Shown: piece by piece, positions 18,055-27,571 of the stretch | Layout of the letters: each line of letters starts with the position of its first letter | Numbering within the stretch: the first letter of the stretch is position 1 | From: Hyphomicrobiaceae bacterium | GTDB taxonomy: Bacteria > Pseudomonadota > Alphaproteobacteria > Rhizobiales > Hyphomicrobiaceae | Reading direction: 5' to 3' | DNA: 64,000 nt | Assembly (NCBI GenBank): GCA_020442165.1 | Contig: JAGRKV010000054.1 | Location: forward strand, 1-64,000 | Notes under the pieces: generated by a model | What the model saw: only the letters and a program-made list of their open reading frames with translations | Database searches by the model: none | Told to the model about the DNA's origin: nothing | Made by a program: the position numbers and the translations under genes

Positions 18055-21000
18055 TCATTCAGCTGCAAGCGATGGAGCGGTTGGCACGCGCTGCGAACCT
18101 TCCTGCGCATCGCCATCTCTTGCAGCATGACCTGCGGCCGTCTTGTCGGTATCGTCGGTGGGGCCGACGAAGCGCGAGAACAGCCGCCAGGAAAGCCGCG
18201 AGAGGTCGTCGATCAACACGAACACCGCAGGCACGAACACCAGCGATAGCAGCGTCGATGAGATAAGTCCGCCGATGACGGCAATGGCCATCGGTGCTCG
18301 GAACTCGCCGCCTGCTTCCAGCGCGAGCGCAAGCGGGAACATGCCGCCAACCATGGCGATGGTCGTCATGATGATGGGTCGCGCACGTTTGCGGCCCGCG
18401 TCGACGATGGCATCCAGGCGCGGCACGCCCTTGCGGATTTCCTCGACCGCGAAATCAACCAGCATGATGGCGTTCTTGGTAACGATCCCCATGAGCATGA
18501 GAATGCCGATGACCACCGGCAGGCTGATGGCGTTGCCCGTCAACGCCAGAGCGACAATCGCGCCGCCGATCGACAGTGGCAGCGAAAAGAGGATCGTGAT
18601 TGGTTGCACGAAACTGGAGAACAGCAGTACGAGCACCGCATAGACCAGCATGATGCCGGCACCCATCGCCTGGCCGAAGCTCTCGAACACCTCTTTCATC
18701 ACTTCCGCATCGCCGAACTGCTTGATCGAAACGCCCTCGGGAAGCGATTTCGCCGCCGGCTTTGCAAGGATCGCATCGACGGCGTCGCCAAGCGGCGTCG
18801 TGCCGACTAGATCGGCGCCGAGCAGGACACGGCGGTTGCGGTCGTAGCGGTCGATCGAGGTCGGGCCCTGTGAGAACTGGAAGTTGGCGACGGCGGAGAG
18901 CGGCACGGACTGCCCGCCGGCGGTCGAAACCTTGAGTGAGCGCAGCAGGTCGACATGCTCGCGCGCATCTTCCGCAAGCTGTACCCTGATCGGCACCTGC
19001 CGGTCACCCACATCGAACTTGGCGAGGTTGGCACCGATGTCGCCGATGGTGGCAATGCGTACGGCCTCCGAAATCGCCTCCGTCGTCACGCCGAGTTCTG
19101 CTGCGATGTCGGCGCGTGGAATGACCCGTAGCTCGGGCCTGTCGAGTTCCGCAGTCGAGACGACGTTGAGGAGGGTTGGGATTGTCTTGGATTGGCTCGT
19201 CAGCGCAGCCGCAACTTCGTCCACCGCCTTGCCATCACGGCCCGAGACGACGAGCTGGACTTGCCGCTGGCCGTTGTCTTGAAGGAACCAGTAGCGGATG
19301 TCGGGCATCGGAGCGAGGCTGCGACCAATCTCTTCCTGGATGGCCGCCTGCTTGAGCGAACGCTTCTCGCCCGGCGCAAGAGTCAGCACCAGCGTCGCCT
19401 TGCGCACCTCCTTGCCCGAACCCAGGATCTGACCGCCGATGACGAGCACGCTATCGACATCGGGACGTTTGTCGACTTGATCCGCGATCATGCCGGCAAC
19501 CTTTTCGGTCTCCTCCATGCGCGAACCGGGCGGCAACTCGACGGCGAGCAGAATACGGCCTGAATCCTCCACCGGCAGGAATCCGTTCGGCAGCAGGAAG
19601 AAGCTGCCAACCGAACCGGCGAAAATGCCAAGCCCGACGATCACAGTTATGACGCGGTGGCGCACCGACCAGGCGACCAGCCGCGTGTAGCGGGTGAGCA
19701 GCCAGCTTTCCGTATCCGCATGTGCCGATGGCCGCATGAAATAGGCGGCGAGCAGCGGCGTGATGAGCCGCGCCACCAGCAGCGAGAAGAACACCGCGAA
19801 TGCCACGACCAGGCCGAACTGCTTGAAGTATTGCCCGGCAATGCCACCCATGAAGCTCACCGGCACGAACACGGCGATAATGGTGGTTGTAATCGCGATG
19901 ACGGCGAGTCCGATCTCGTCGGCAGCTTCCAGTGCGGCCCGGTAGGGCGTCTTGCCCATGCGGATGTGGCGCACGATGTTCTCGATCTCGACGATGGCGT
20001 CGTCGACCAGGATGCCAATGACAATGGTGATTGCCAGCAGGCTCACGAGGTTGAGCGAGAAGCCTAGAACGTACTGTGCCCAGAACGCCGGTATGATCGA
20101 CAGCGGCAGCGCAATCGCCGCGATTGCCGTCGCACGCCAGTCACGCAGGAAGATGAAGACGACGGCGATCGCCAGCGCGGCACCTTCCATGAGCATGCGC
20201 ATCGTGGAGTCGTAGGCGCGCATGGTATAGTTGACGGTGTTGTCGATCTCGCGCAGTTCGACGTTGGGGTGATCCTTGGCGATCCGCGCGATCTCGGCTG
20301 AAACCTCCTCAACCACTGTGGTGTCACTGGCACCTTTCGCGCGGCTGATGGCAAAGGCAACGCCGGGGCGACCGTCGATTAACGCAAACGCGCGCGGCTC
20401 CTCGAAACTGTCCGAGACGGTGCCGAGCTGATCGAGCCTGACATAGCGGTTGCCGGGGATGGCAACCGTCGTTTCTGCAAGTGCCCTGACCGTCGTCTTT
20501 CCAGCCAGAGTGCGGATTGCCTGCTCGCGGCCTGCCACCTCGCCGCGTCCGCCGGCAAGGTCCACATTCGTCGCCCTGAGCTGCCGGTTCACGTCTCCGG
20601 CCGTGATGCCGTAGGCGAGCAGCCGGTCCGGATCGAGTGAGATCCTGATCTCGCGCGTCACGCCGCCGATGCGCTCGATCGCCGAAACGCCCTTGATGCC
20701 CTGGACGCGGCGCTTGACGACGTCGTCGACGAACCACGACAGCTCCTCGGGCGTCATGCCCGGCGAGGCCGCGCCATAGGTGACGATCGGCAACCCCTCC
20801 ACCTCGATGCGTTGAACGATCGGCTCGTCGATGGTGCGGGGCAGGTCTCCGCGGATCCGCGATATGGCATCCTTGACATCGTTGAGCGCCCGGTCGACGT
20901 CGACCTCCAGGCGGAATTCCACCAGGGTTTGCGATACGCCCTCGGTGATCGTCGAATTGATGTGTTTGACACCGGTTATGCCCGCAATGGCATCCTCGAC

Positions 21001-21204
21001 CCGCTTGGTGACTTGAGTTTCAAGCTCGGACGGAGCGGCACCCGCTTGCGTGATCTGCGCCTGCACGATCGGTATGTCGACGTTCGGAAAGCGCGTGATT
21101 GGCAGCTTCTGGAAACTCAGAATGCCCACGGTGATGAGCACCATGAACAGTACCAGTGACGGCACGGGGCGGCGGATGGACCAAGCTGAAATATTGAAGT
21201 TCAT
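18055..21204 (-). CDS. RND efflux pump inner-membrane transporter (AcrB/HAE1 type)
   Basis: A 1049-residue RND transporter of usual length with 12 membrane segments and two large periplasmic loops. It starts FNISAWSIRRPVPSLVLFMVLI and has the TM4 signature GILVDDAIVEIENIVRH with the proton-relay aspartates. The related segment LMGIVTKNAIMLVDFAVE marks TM10. Together with the adaptor gene, whose stop overlaps its start by one base (TGATG), it forms a proton-driven exporter. Substrates cannot be told. No outer-membrane factor gene is adjacent, so it must use one encoded elsewhere. Confidence 0.95.
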   Translation of the reverse strand: MNFNISAWSIRRPVPSLVLFMVLITVGILSFQKLPITRFPNVDIPIVQAQITQAGAAPSELETQVTKRVEDAIAGITGVKHINSTITEGVSQTLVEFRLEVDVDRALNDVKDAISRIRGDLPRTIDEPIVQRIEVEGLPIVTYGAASPGMTPEELSWFVDDVVKRRVQGIKGVSAIERIGGVTREIRISLDPDRLLAYGITAGDVNRQLRATNVDLAGGRGEVAGREQAIRTLAGKTTVRALAETTVAIPGNRYVRLDQLGTVSDSFEEPRAFALIDGRPGVAFAISRAKGASDTTVVEEVSAEIARIAKDHPNVELREIDNTVNYTMRAYDSTMRMLMEGAALAIAVVFIFLRDWRATAIAAIALPLSIIPAFWAQYVLGFSLNLVSLLAITIVIGILVDDAIVEIENIVRHIRMGKTPYRAALEAADEIGLAVIAITTTIIAVFVPVSFMGGIAGQYFKQFGLVVAFAVFFSLLVARLITPLLAAYFMRPSAHADTESWLLTRYTRLVAWSVRHRVITVIVGLGIFAGSVGSFFLLPNGFLPVEDSGRILLAVELPPGSRMEETEKVAGMIADQVDKRPDVDSVLVIGGQILGSGKEVRKATLVLTLAPGEKRSLKQAAIQEEIGRSLAPMPDIRYWFLQDNGQRQVQLVVSGRDGKAVDEVAAALTSQSKTIPTLLNVVSTAELDRPELRVIPRADIAAELGVTTEAISEAVRIATIGDIGANLAKFDVGDRQVPIRVQLAEDAREHVDLLRSLKVSTAGGQSVPLSAVANFQFSQGPTSIDRYDRNRRVLLGADLVGTTPLGDAVDAILAKPAAKSLPEGVSIKQFGDAEVMKEVFESFGQAMGAGIMLVYAVLVLLFSSFVQPITILFSLPLSIGGAIVALALTGNAISLPVVIGILMLMGIVTKNAIMLVDFAVEEIRKGVPRLDAIVDAGRKRARPIIMTTIAMVGGMFPLALALEAGGEFRAPMAIAVIGGLISSTLLSLVFVPAVFVLIDDLSRLSWRLFSRFVGPTDDTDKTAAGHAARDGDAQEGSQRVPTAPSLAAE

Positions 21205-22448
21205 CAGCGCGCCTCGCTTACCTTCGTGTCAGCGGTGACGGGGCGCACCTTGTCGCCGTCACGCAGGAATGTGCCGGACTTGGCAACGACGACGTCTCCT
21301 TCCCGCAGGCCGTCGATGATTTCGATCTGGCCGTTGCTCCTGAGGCCGGTCTTGACCTCGCGCAGCTCCACCCGGTCGCCCTTTACCAGCAGGACGCTGG
21401 TGCTCTGCTGCGAATAAAGCACCGCTGATGCAGGCACGGTGACGCCGCGGCTTTCCGCCGTGGCGATGCGCGCGCGGCCGAAGGCGCCGATCCTCAAGCC
21501 CGGCATATCGCCGATGAAGATCTTGACTTTGCCAAGCCGCGTAGCCCGATCGATCTCGGGGGCGACTAGGCGCACCTTACCATTCAAGTCGCCAACCCCG
21601 TCGACGCTGACAACCGCAGTCTGATCCGGCTTGATCCTGGCGAGTTCGCCTTCGATGACATCGGCCTCAAGCTCGATCTCGCCGTCCGCGATGATGCGAA
21701 ACATCGGCTCGGCCGTGCCCGATGCAAGTGCGCCGATGCGTGCGGTCCTCCGGCTGACGATGCCGCCGCGCGGCGCCTTGACGTCGGTATTGCCAAGCCG
21801 CCACAGGATTTCCCGGCGCTGCGCCTCTGCCTCTTGCTTGCTGGCTTGGGCAAGTTTCAGCCCGTCCTCTGCGGCAGCGCGCTGGGCCTCCGTTGTCCGC
21901 GCCGTTGCCGCGCGCTGGTCGTAGACACTTTCCGAAAGGTAGCCGGATTTCTTCAACGGCGTCGCGCGTTCGAGCTGCGCAGCGGCTTCCGTGGCGGCTG
22001 CCTCGGCCTGTGCGATCTGGCTGTTGGCCTGTGCGACCATCGCGTCCGCGCGCGCGATGGCGGCCGTGTTCTGCGCCAGCTGCGTTTCCAACTGCGTTTG
22101 TTCAAGGGTGGCCAGTATATCGCCCGCCTTGACGCGATCGCCGACGTCGACCTTGAGGTCCGTGATGCGCAGTCCTTCGACTTCGGGCGATACCAGGACT
22201 TCCTCGCGCGGGACGAGCGTTCCCGTCACCAGCGCGGTTTCGGTCAATTGTTGTGTTTCCGCTTTGGCAACGGTGATGGCGGGCGCGGGCAATTCCGTTG
22301 CCACCGGCGAATGCGCTGCCTCATCTGGCTTGTGGCCGTCCACAAGTGCGGCGATCTTGGCGACGTCGAACCCGCTCACATAGGCTGCACCGGCACCTGC
22401 GCCGACAAGTGCCACTATGAAGAGCAGTGCCTTCAATTTGGATTTCAT
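21204..22448 (-). CDS. RND efflux periplasmic adaptor (HlyD/MFP family)
   Basis: A 414-residue adaptor with an N-terminal membrane or signal segment (ALLFIVALVGAGAGAAYVSG). Next come a lipoyl half (VLVSPEVEGLRITDLKVDVGDRVKAGDILATLE), an alanine-rich coiled-coil hairpin (about 125-210), the second lipoyl half (VKAPRGGIVSRRTARIGALASG) and beta-barrel and membrane-proximal domains. It joins the RND pump to an outer-membrane channel. Its ATG overlaps the TetR stop by four bases, so regulator, adaptor and pump are translated in series. Confidence 0.93.
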   Translation of the reverse strand: MKSKLKALLFIVALVGAGAGAAYVSGFDVAKIAALVDGHKPDEAAHSPVATELPAPAITVAKAETQQLTETALVTGTLVPREEVLVSPEVEGLRITDLKVDVGDRVKAGDILATLEQTQLETQLAQNTAAIARADAMVAQANSQIAQAEAAATEAAAQLERATPLKKSGYLSESVYDQRAATARTTEAQRAAAEDGLKLAQASKQEAEAQRREILWRLGNTDVKAPRGGIVSRRTARIGALASGTAEPMFRIIADGEIELEADVIEGELARIKPDQTAVVSVDGVGDLNGKVRLVAPEIDRATRLGKVKIFIGDMPGLRIGAFGRARIATAESRGVTVPASAVLYSQQSTSVLLVKGDRVELREVKTGLRSNGQIEIIDGLREGDVVVAKSGTFLRDGDKVRPVTADTKVSEAR

Positions 22449-23194
22449 TGATGGGCCTCATGATCCGCTGCGCGACGTGTGCGCTTGCTCCGCTTCTGCC
22501 GGGCGGCTTGGTCGCCACCCTTTGCGGCCTTTGTGCTTTTTGCGGTGCCGCTTTGCGGCAGTGTCGAAACTCTATCCTGCGCGGCGACACCCATCTCCGC
22601 CCCAACCGGATTGATGAGCAAGCCGATGATCTGCGTTATGACCGGCAACATCTTGTCGGCCTGGAAATCGGGGTCGATGGCGCGGCGCCACATCATGCCA
22701 TCGCCGATCACGCACAGCAGATTCGCCAGCGTCGCGGTATCGAGCGCGGGAGCAATGCGCCCCTCGCCCGCCAGGCGTTCGAATAGCGCGCTGAAGCTTG
22801 AGCGAACGACGCCGTCGACACTGCGGAAGAGTTCACCGACCTGCTGATTGCGCGTCGACTCCACACCAATCTCGACGCACATGCGCCGCTTGTAGACAGG
22901 CTCATCGACAAAGTACTGCTCGCCGATGAGACGTAGCGCATCGAGGATGTCGGGCGCATCGGCAAGGGGGGCGAAACGCTCCATGAACTGTGCCCGGTCG
23001 CGTTCGGCAAGACCCGCGATCAGTTCTTCCTTGGACGAGTAGTAGACATAGAGTGCGCCGGGGCTGATGCCCGCCTCCTTGCAGATCTCGTGCATCGTGC
23101 AGCGGTGAAAGCCCGAACGCGCGAAGCAGATTTCTGCCGCCTCGAGTATGCGCTCGCGCCGAGCGCGCTGCGTTGCGGGCGTCAGCTTGGGCAT
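22445..23194 (-). CDS. TetR family repressor, probable regulator of the RND operon
   Basis: A 249-residue regulator. Residues about 12-60 are the TetR helix-turn-helix: RRERILEAAEICFARSGFHRCTMHEICKEAGISPGALYVYYSSKEELIAGL. The C-terminal ligand domain is diverged, as usual. An unusual tail of about 35 residues, rich in Lys and Arg (KSTKAAKGGDQAARQKRSKRTRRAADHEAHQ in part), extends beyond the fold. As first gene of the operon it probably represses its own promoter and the pump. I could not find a clear palindromic operator between 23195 and 23300. Confidence 0.9.
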   Translation of the reverse strand: MPKLTPATQRARRERILEAAEICFARSGFHRCTMHEICKEAGISPGALYVYYSSKEELIAGLAERDRAQFMERFAPLADAPDILDALRLIGEQYFVDEPVYKRRMCVEIGVESTRNQQVGELFRSVDGVVRSSFSALFERLAGEGRIAPALDTATLANLLCVIGDGMMWRRAIDPDFQADKMLPVITQIIGLLINPVGAEMGVAAQDRVSTLPQSGTAKSTKAAKGGDQAARQKRSKRTRRAADHEAHQ

Positions 23195-23813
23195 TCTTGC
23201 ATCCTCTCGGGTTCGCGGCGGAAGCTGCTGCGGTTCATGCTCTCGCTTCCGGTTGCCTTGCAGCCATTTTCACACCCACAAACGTCATCCTGGTCCTGCC
23301 TTGAACTGGCGCCGGTACTGCATGATCCAATCGGCGCCAAATTCGTCCTTTCTCTGTCACGCTGCCTGCGGGGCCCTGCCACGCGGCCTTGCTGGGTCGG
23401 GCGTCATAGGTGCCCCTACTAGCTTGCCGTGGCGTTCCGTGCAGTTCCCGAGGGTTCCGGTCCACGACAGCCTTCAACCCTTATGGCAGGCACATACAAA
23501 ACGAACGATCATTTTTTTTGAGTGCAGATTTGCGCTGTTTCAAAAGGCACGTCAAGCCCTGGAATTGCGTCAGCGCGGCAATGCCGTCCATGGCGCGCCA
23601 TCCGGAAAAATAAGCAATATTGTTTGAATTCAACGGACTGCTTCGGGGGATCTCCCGCCTGAACCTAGTCAAGAACACCAGGATTTGTTCCAGGCGGGAT
23701 AAACCATTGCAACGGCGTGCGGTGCCCGGCGCGTACCGCAGCATCCGGCCCGTGGTTGCCAGCCGGGAACCCGGCTCAGCTCAACTTGGCGGCAGCTCAA
23801 AATGCAAGGGGGG
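23195..23813. other. Intergenic region upstream of tetR
   Basis: About 620 bases without a convincing gene on either strand. It must contain the tetR promoter. It holds a run of eight T at about 23512-23519 without a stem before it, and an AT-rich patch near 23610-23640. No operator, repeat or RNA gene could be identified. Confidence 0.6.
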
Positions 23814-24140
23814 TCAACGGCAGGGCACGCCGGAAATCGAGCAGACGGTGCCCGCCGGTCCGCTGATGCAACTCTCTTCGAGATCGGCGGCCTTCTTCCA
23901 GTCGGCGTAAGATGGACCGAGTCCGGGAAGCGCCCGCACTCGGCGCCGCCAGTTGGCGCGGGCCTTCGTCTTTGCAACCCACTCGAACCGGGAAGGCTCA
24001 CCGCGCGCGCTGACGGCGCTCGCCGTGCAACCCGCTGTCTGCGCCATCGCAACGCCCGCAGCGTCAAGGCCGAGCGTCCCTGCCACGGCCAGGAATGCAA
24101 TGGCATGGCGCCTTGCAGCGAATGACGAAGCAAAAGGCAT
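23814..24140 (-). CDS. Small secreted protein, function unknown
   Basis: A 108-residue product, starting MPFASSFAARRHAIAFLAVAGT, with a signal peptide ending near VAMAQ. The mature part has one cysteine near its start and two in the C-terminal motif CISGPAGTVCSISGVPC. Before that lies a basic segment with WVAKTKARANWRRRVRALPGLGPSYADWKKA. I recall unnamed Hyphomicrobiales proteins with the same WRxRVRxLPGLGxxYxxW...C...C ending, but no function. ATG 24140 directly precedes the signal peptide; a frame running to 24188 is less likely. Confidence 0.72.
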   Translation of the reverse strand: MPFASSFAARRHAIAFLAVAGTLGLDAAGVAMAQTAGCTASAVSARGEPSRFEWVAKTKARANWRRRVRALPGLGPSYADWKKAADLEESCISGPAGTVCSISGVPCR

Positions 24141-24287
24141 GACAGGCAAACCGGCCGCTCTATTCCTGAAACATCGATCGGACGCCATATTTCAACGCAT
24201 CGCTCGTTCGGTGCAAGTGGGACTGATCGCCTCTCGACGGCATGCCGGCGAAATGCTGAATCTTGCCGTCCATCGCACGCAGGGGGG

Positions 24288-25103
24288 TCAGAACCGCGTC
24301 AGCCAGTTGATTGTCCCGTAGGCCTTGTTGAAACCACCGGTGCTGCCGAAATCATAGGCGTCGTTCGCTAAACCGCCGGAAATAGAGACTTCGCCGCCGT
24401 TCCATTCGTAGCGTGCGAAGATGCCGAGCCTACCCTGCGGGCGCAGCGGCTCCCGACGGCTGCCGTCTTCGAGCACATCGTTGCCCGAGATGGCGTTGCC
24501 GTTGAGTGCGGCTTCCGCACCGACAGATACGGTGGGCAACAGCCGGTAGCCCAGTCGCCAGCGCGCCGCGTAAGTCTGATGTGCACTCGTCCATGAGGTG
24601 TCGAGCGATGTCCATGCGTCCGAGCCCAGGTTGAGCCACAGCTCGAGCACGCCCTTCACGCCGTATTCGAGACCTTGCGTCAGCAAGCCGCCCGCGGCGA
24701 TGGGATCGTCCGGCAGGATGGTGTGGTCGATGGCTGCGACGCCGACAAATGCCTTGGCGGTCAGTTCGCCGAAGCGCTTCTGGTAACCGAGCAGTGCCTC
24801 CGCGTAGGTGAGCGTGGCCTTGAACTCGCGTCGCTTGTCCTTGGGGTCGCCCGCGCGGTGGCCGCTGTAGCGATATTGGCCATACCCGCCCGCAGCCCTG
24901 AACCGCACGCCGTCGCCATAGATGTCGCTCGTCGGTGCGAGCGTCACTCCGGAATAAAGCAGCCAGACGTTGCTTGTGACGTCCGCGCCCGAGAAGGTCT
25001 CGCGCCAGAAATCCGTTCCAGGCTCTGCTGCGGCCGAAGTGGCCAACGCCAGTGACGGGATTAGACAAGAAAAACCTGCGATGAATCGCAGTAATGGGCC
25101 CAT
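24288..25103 (-). CDS. BcsS-like outer-membrane beta-barrel protein
   Basis: A 271-residue protein with a signal peptide (FIAGFSCLIPSLALATSAAA) and alternating beta-strands in the manner of the cellulose biosynthesis protein BcsS family: SNVWLLYSGVTLAPTSDIYGDGVRFRAAGGYGQYRYSG, KATLTYAEALLGYQKRFG, YEWNGGEVSISGGLAND. It ends in an aromatic residue (TINWLTRF), as outer-membrane barrels do. No other bcs genes are in the window, so a cellulose role is inferred only from the family name. The leader upstream (25104-25230) is very T-rich on the coding strand and holds a small palindrome, ATATTC-ATA-GAATAT, at 25211-25225. Confidence 0.78.
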   Translation of the reverse strand: MGPLLRFIAGFSCLIPSLALATSAAAEPGTDFWRETFSGADVTSNVWLLYSGVTLAPTSDIYGDGVRFRAAGGYGQYRYSGHRAGDPKDKRREFKATLTYAEALLGYQKRFGELTAKAFVGVAAIDHTILPDDPIAAGGLLTQGLEYGVKGVLELWLNLGSDAWTSLDTSWTSAHQTYAARWRLGYRLLPTVSVGAEAALNGNAISGNDVLEDGSRREPLRPQGRLGIFARYEWNGGEVSISGGLANDAYDFGSTGGFNKAYGTINWLTRF

Positions 25104-25506
25104 TCTCAACAGGCCAGCGAAACGCCAGAAACCTAAATAACACCGCAACACTAGAACACCACAGAAACATAAGAAGATCAAAACAAAAACATAGCAAATG
25201 ATCTTGGCTAATATTCATAGAATATAGAACTCGCCGTCAATCGATCTGGATCAATCAGACCAAAATACTTTCGGACGACGCATCAATGCGCCGGCGCGGC
25301 AGCGTCACCGCCAGTGTTCCGAGGCGATGGCAATCCGCCCGCCATGGTGTTTATCAACAGCTAAAATACGGCGCTGTACGAAGCGTTCGCCGGCCACCGA
25401 GCGTCAGGTCCAGGACAGCGGCTTTCTAAAAAATTTGATTGTCAGCAATGACATACAACCGGGAACTTGCTACGCGATTTGCCAGAATGTGACAGAGTGC
25501 TTGTCG

Positions 25507-25536
25507 TGCAGCAAAATTCCATTGCAATGCAGCAAA
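25507..25536. promoter_or_regulatory. TGCAGCAAA repeats, candidate PhaR site upstream of the phasin gene
   Basis: TGCAGCAAA occurs at 25507-25515 and again at 25528-25536, and the second copy forms an imperfect palindrome TTGC-AATGCA-GCAA. PhaR repressors of polyhydroxyalkanoate granule genes in alphaproteobacteria are known to bind TGC-rich sites of this kind before phaP. It lies about 220 bases before the phasin start. The rest of the 25104-25751 gap contains no gene I can support. Confidence 0.4.
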
Positions 25537-25751
25537 CACTTTCGCATTGCCGCTGCCCGCGTTAGTTTGCCTCATGGTTGATTTGTCCACAGGCGGCAGC
25601 GAGCGCGGTGTCCCGTACGGTTTGTGGGTCCCCGAAATCGTCCAAATGGATCGACGCAAACCGTCCCGCAGGATCGCGGTTTGAGCGTCCAGTCATATGC
25701 CTGAACGCCTTGTCACAAACGAGTGCCTTGTTAGAGAGCAGGAGTGTTTAC

Positions 25752-26192
25752 ATGTCATCTGAGAACCATTGGCCGACCTCTGGACTGGGTCTCTTTCAGA
25801 GCCTGTTCCAGCCCAGCAACTTCGCCAAGGCGCCGGTAATGCCGCAAGGGGCCGAACAGCTGTTGCGCAGCTACGCCAGGTGGCAGCTCGAGGTTCAGGG
25901 TCTCATGAACCGCAGGGCGCAGGCCTACTTTGAGCTGCCCGGCCGCATCGTGCAGTGCCGCACGCCGCAGGATCTGATGGAGGAACAGCAGCGCTTCTGG
26001 CAGACCTGTTTCGAGCAATATTCAAGTGCTTCCAGGCAGATCATGTCGGTATGGGCGCAAGCTTTTAATCTGCCTGTGCCAGCCGCGCAGACCGGCAGCG
26101 AGTCCCCGGCGCGTGATTATCTGTCGTTCCCCGAAACCCGGGAAACAGACAAATACGACGGCGCGCCGGATATCACCCGCAAGGTAGCGTGA
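25752..26192 (+). CDS. Phasin family protein (PHA granule-associated)
   Basis: A 146-residue, mainly helical and amphipathic protein: GAEQLLRSYARWQLEVQGLMNRRAQAYFELPGRIVQCRTPQDLMEEQQRFWQTCFEQYSSASRQIMSVWAQAF. The pattern of PxxLxxCRTPQDLxxxQxxFWQ is that of phasin_2-type proteins, which coat polyhydroxyalkanoate granules. The first 25 residues and the last 35 are polar tails. AGCAGGAG at 25737-25744, seven bases before ATG 25752, fixes the start. It stands alone, with a candidate PhaR site upstream. Confidence 0.82.
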   Translation: MSSENHWPTSGLGLFQSLFQPSNFAKAPVMPQGAEQLLRSYARWQLEVQGLMNRRAQAYFELPGRIVQCRTPQDLMEEQQRFWQTCFEQYSSASRQIMSVWAQAFNLPVPAAQTGSESPARDYLSFPETRETDKYDGAPDITRKVA

Positions 26193-26502
26193 AATAAGCG
26201 CTAGACCGGCCTCAAGCGTTATGAAAAGCCCGGCAGGGAAAACTGATGGCGGGTTTGTGCCGCCAGGGGCGATGCAGACGGGCGCACTTGCCCACCGCGC
26301 AATCGCCTGACCGCCCACATCCCTCGCCCCCTGCCAAGAGAGCGCCGCCAGATCGGCGCTCCTTAGGCCAGCTAAGCTGAAGTCTGGCAGCACCGGGGCA
26401 TGGCTCGCCGAGTACTGGCCACGCCAGCACTTGCCCCCGTCACATGCCCACCGTCGAGCCCCTCTGCCCGGATGAGGGGCGTATTGCACTCGGCTCTTCC
26501 AG

Positions 26503-26673
26503 CTACCAATCGAAAATCGTGACGCCGCTGCCGTCAGCCGTGACCCCGGTCACAGAGAACGGGGGATGCTCTTGAAAGAATGCCATCGCCGGGAGTTCAA
26601 GTGCATCGCGCCCACTGCGCATGTGGGTGGGCGTTGGTTGATGCCATCGGACCTCTTCGGGCGGCTTGTGCAT
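26503..26673 (-). CDS. Probable 56-residue small protein
   Basis: The frame MHKPPEEVRWHQPTPTHMRS...TIFDW has 56 residues and no hydrophobic segment. A very strong GGGAGGGAGG lies about eight bases before the ATG at 26673, which is the main argument for a gene. I do not recognise the product; the C-terminus (PPFSVTGVTADGSGVTIFDW) looks like two beta-strands. It is divergent from the rhodanese gene at 26894. The remainder of the 26193-26502 gap shows two hairpins (26340-26361 and 26458-26480) without T-runs. Confidence 0.55.
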   Translation of the reverse strand: MHKPPEEVRWHQPTPTHMRSGRDALELPAMAFFQEHPPFSVTGVTADGSGVTIFDW

Positions 26674-26893
26674 TTTATCTAACCTCCCTCCCTTCCGCGT
26701 ATTGGCCGGCATGACCCATCGCCGGTGCAGGAGTTTGGCGGGAACCAAGAATGGAAATTTGCGGTTGATTCCGGCCGAATCCAATTCCCCAAACATTGAT
26801 GCACGCGATACCGAGCGGAACGGTGGAATGCCCCCATTCCGGCGTGCTGCAGCGTTGCTATGCCCGGCCCGAGCATCGATTTGGCTTTGTGCT

Positions 26894-27463
26894 ATGAGAG
26901 CGGGAGTCTTTGTCGCATTGGCCGTCAGCGTGTCCGTCCTTGTGAGCACCGTCATGAACGATCCGGCCAAGGCTGAACATCAAGGCGAGTTGGCCAGGAT
27001 CGAGGCGCAGGTGCAAAGCGACTATACCGACGTCGCAACCCTGAGCCCGGCAGACTATGCCCGGATGCGGGCCGTCTCCCGGCCGGCGCTTCTCCTGGAC
27101 GTTCGCGAGGCAGACGAGTTTGCCGTCAGCCGCATACCGGGAGCCGTGCGTGTAGACCCAGGCATCCGGACGTCAAAATTCCTGTCCGAATTCGCGTCGA
27201 TAGCCTCGGGCCGCGAGGTTGTATTTTATTGTTCGGTAGGCGTCCGCAGCTCCAAATTGGCAAGCCGCGTGCAGGCGGGCCTGAAGAAAAGCGGCGCGCG
27301 TACCGTCTACAACCTTCAGGGCGGGATCTTCCGCTGGCATAACGACAACCGGACACTTGAGGACGCTGCGGGCGAAACGGACCGGGTCCATCCCTACAGC
27401 GATTACTGGGGCCGGCTTGTTTCCCGTCAGGACCTGCTGGCGAAGTCCGTTCGAAAAATGTAG
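26894..27463 (+). CDS. Rhodanese-like sulfurtransferase, probably exported
   Basis: A 189-residue protein. The N-terminus (MRAGVFVALAVSVSVLVSTVM) is a signal peptide or membrane anchor, so the domain is probably periplasmic. Residues about 55-160 are one rhodanese domain: RPALLLDVREADEFAVSRIPGAVRV, then the active loop FYCSVGVRSS with the catalytic cysteine and the CxxGxRS pattern, and YNLQGGIFRW. The likely activity is sulfur transfer or thiol oxidation-state sensing. I chose the ATG at 26894 because the hydrophobic segment follows it immediately; the frame is open further upstream but with no supporting sequence. Confidence 0.85.
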   Translation: MRAGVFVALAVSVSVLVSTVMNDPAKAEHQGELARIEAQVQSDYTDVATLSPADYARMRAVSRPALLLDVREADEFAVSRIPGAVRVDPGIRTSKFLSEFASIASGREVVFYCSVGVRSSKLASRVQAGLKKSGARTVYNLQGGIFRWHNDNRTLEDAAGETDRVHPYSDYWGRLVSRQDLLAKSVRKM

Positions 27464-27571
27464 GGCGGACAGCGATCGCCCAGCCGCCTCCCCCCGCCTG
27501 ACCGCGCGCACCATTGAGTGGGCCATGGCCTCCATGGAGCGCGCTGGCCATTCGCGCGGCGTGTACATGCT

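Noticed and set aside
23512..23519. Run of eight T as a terminator
   Set aside because: No stem lies before it, and no gene ends nearby on the plus strand.
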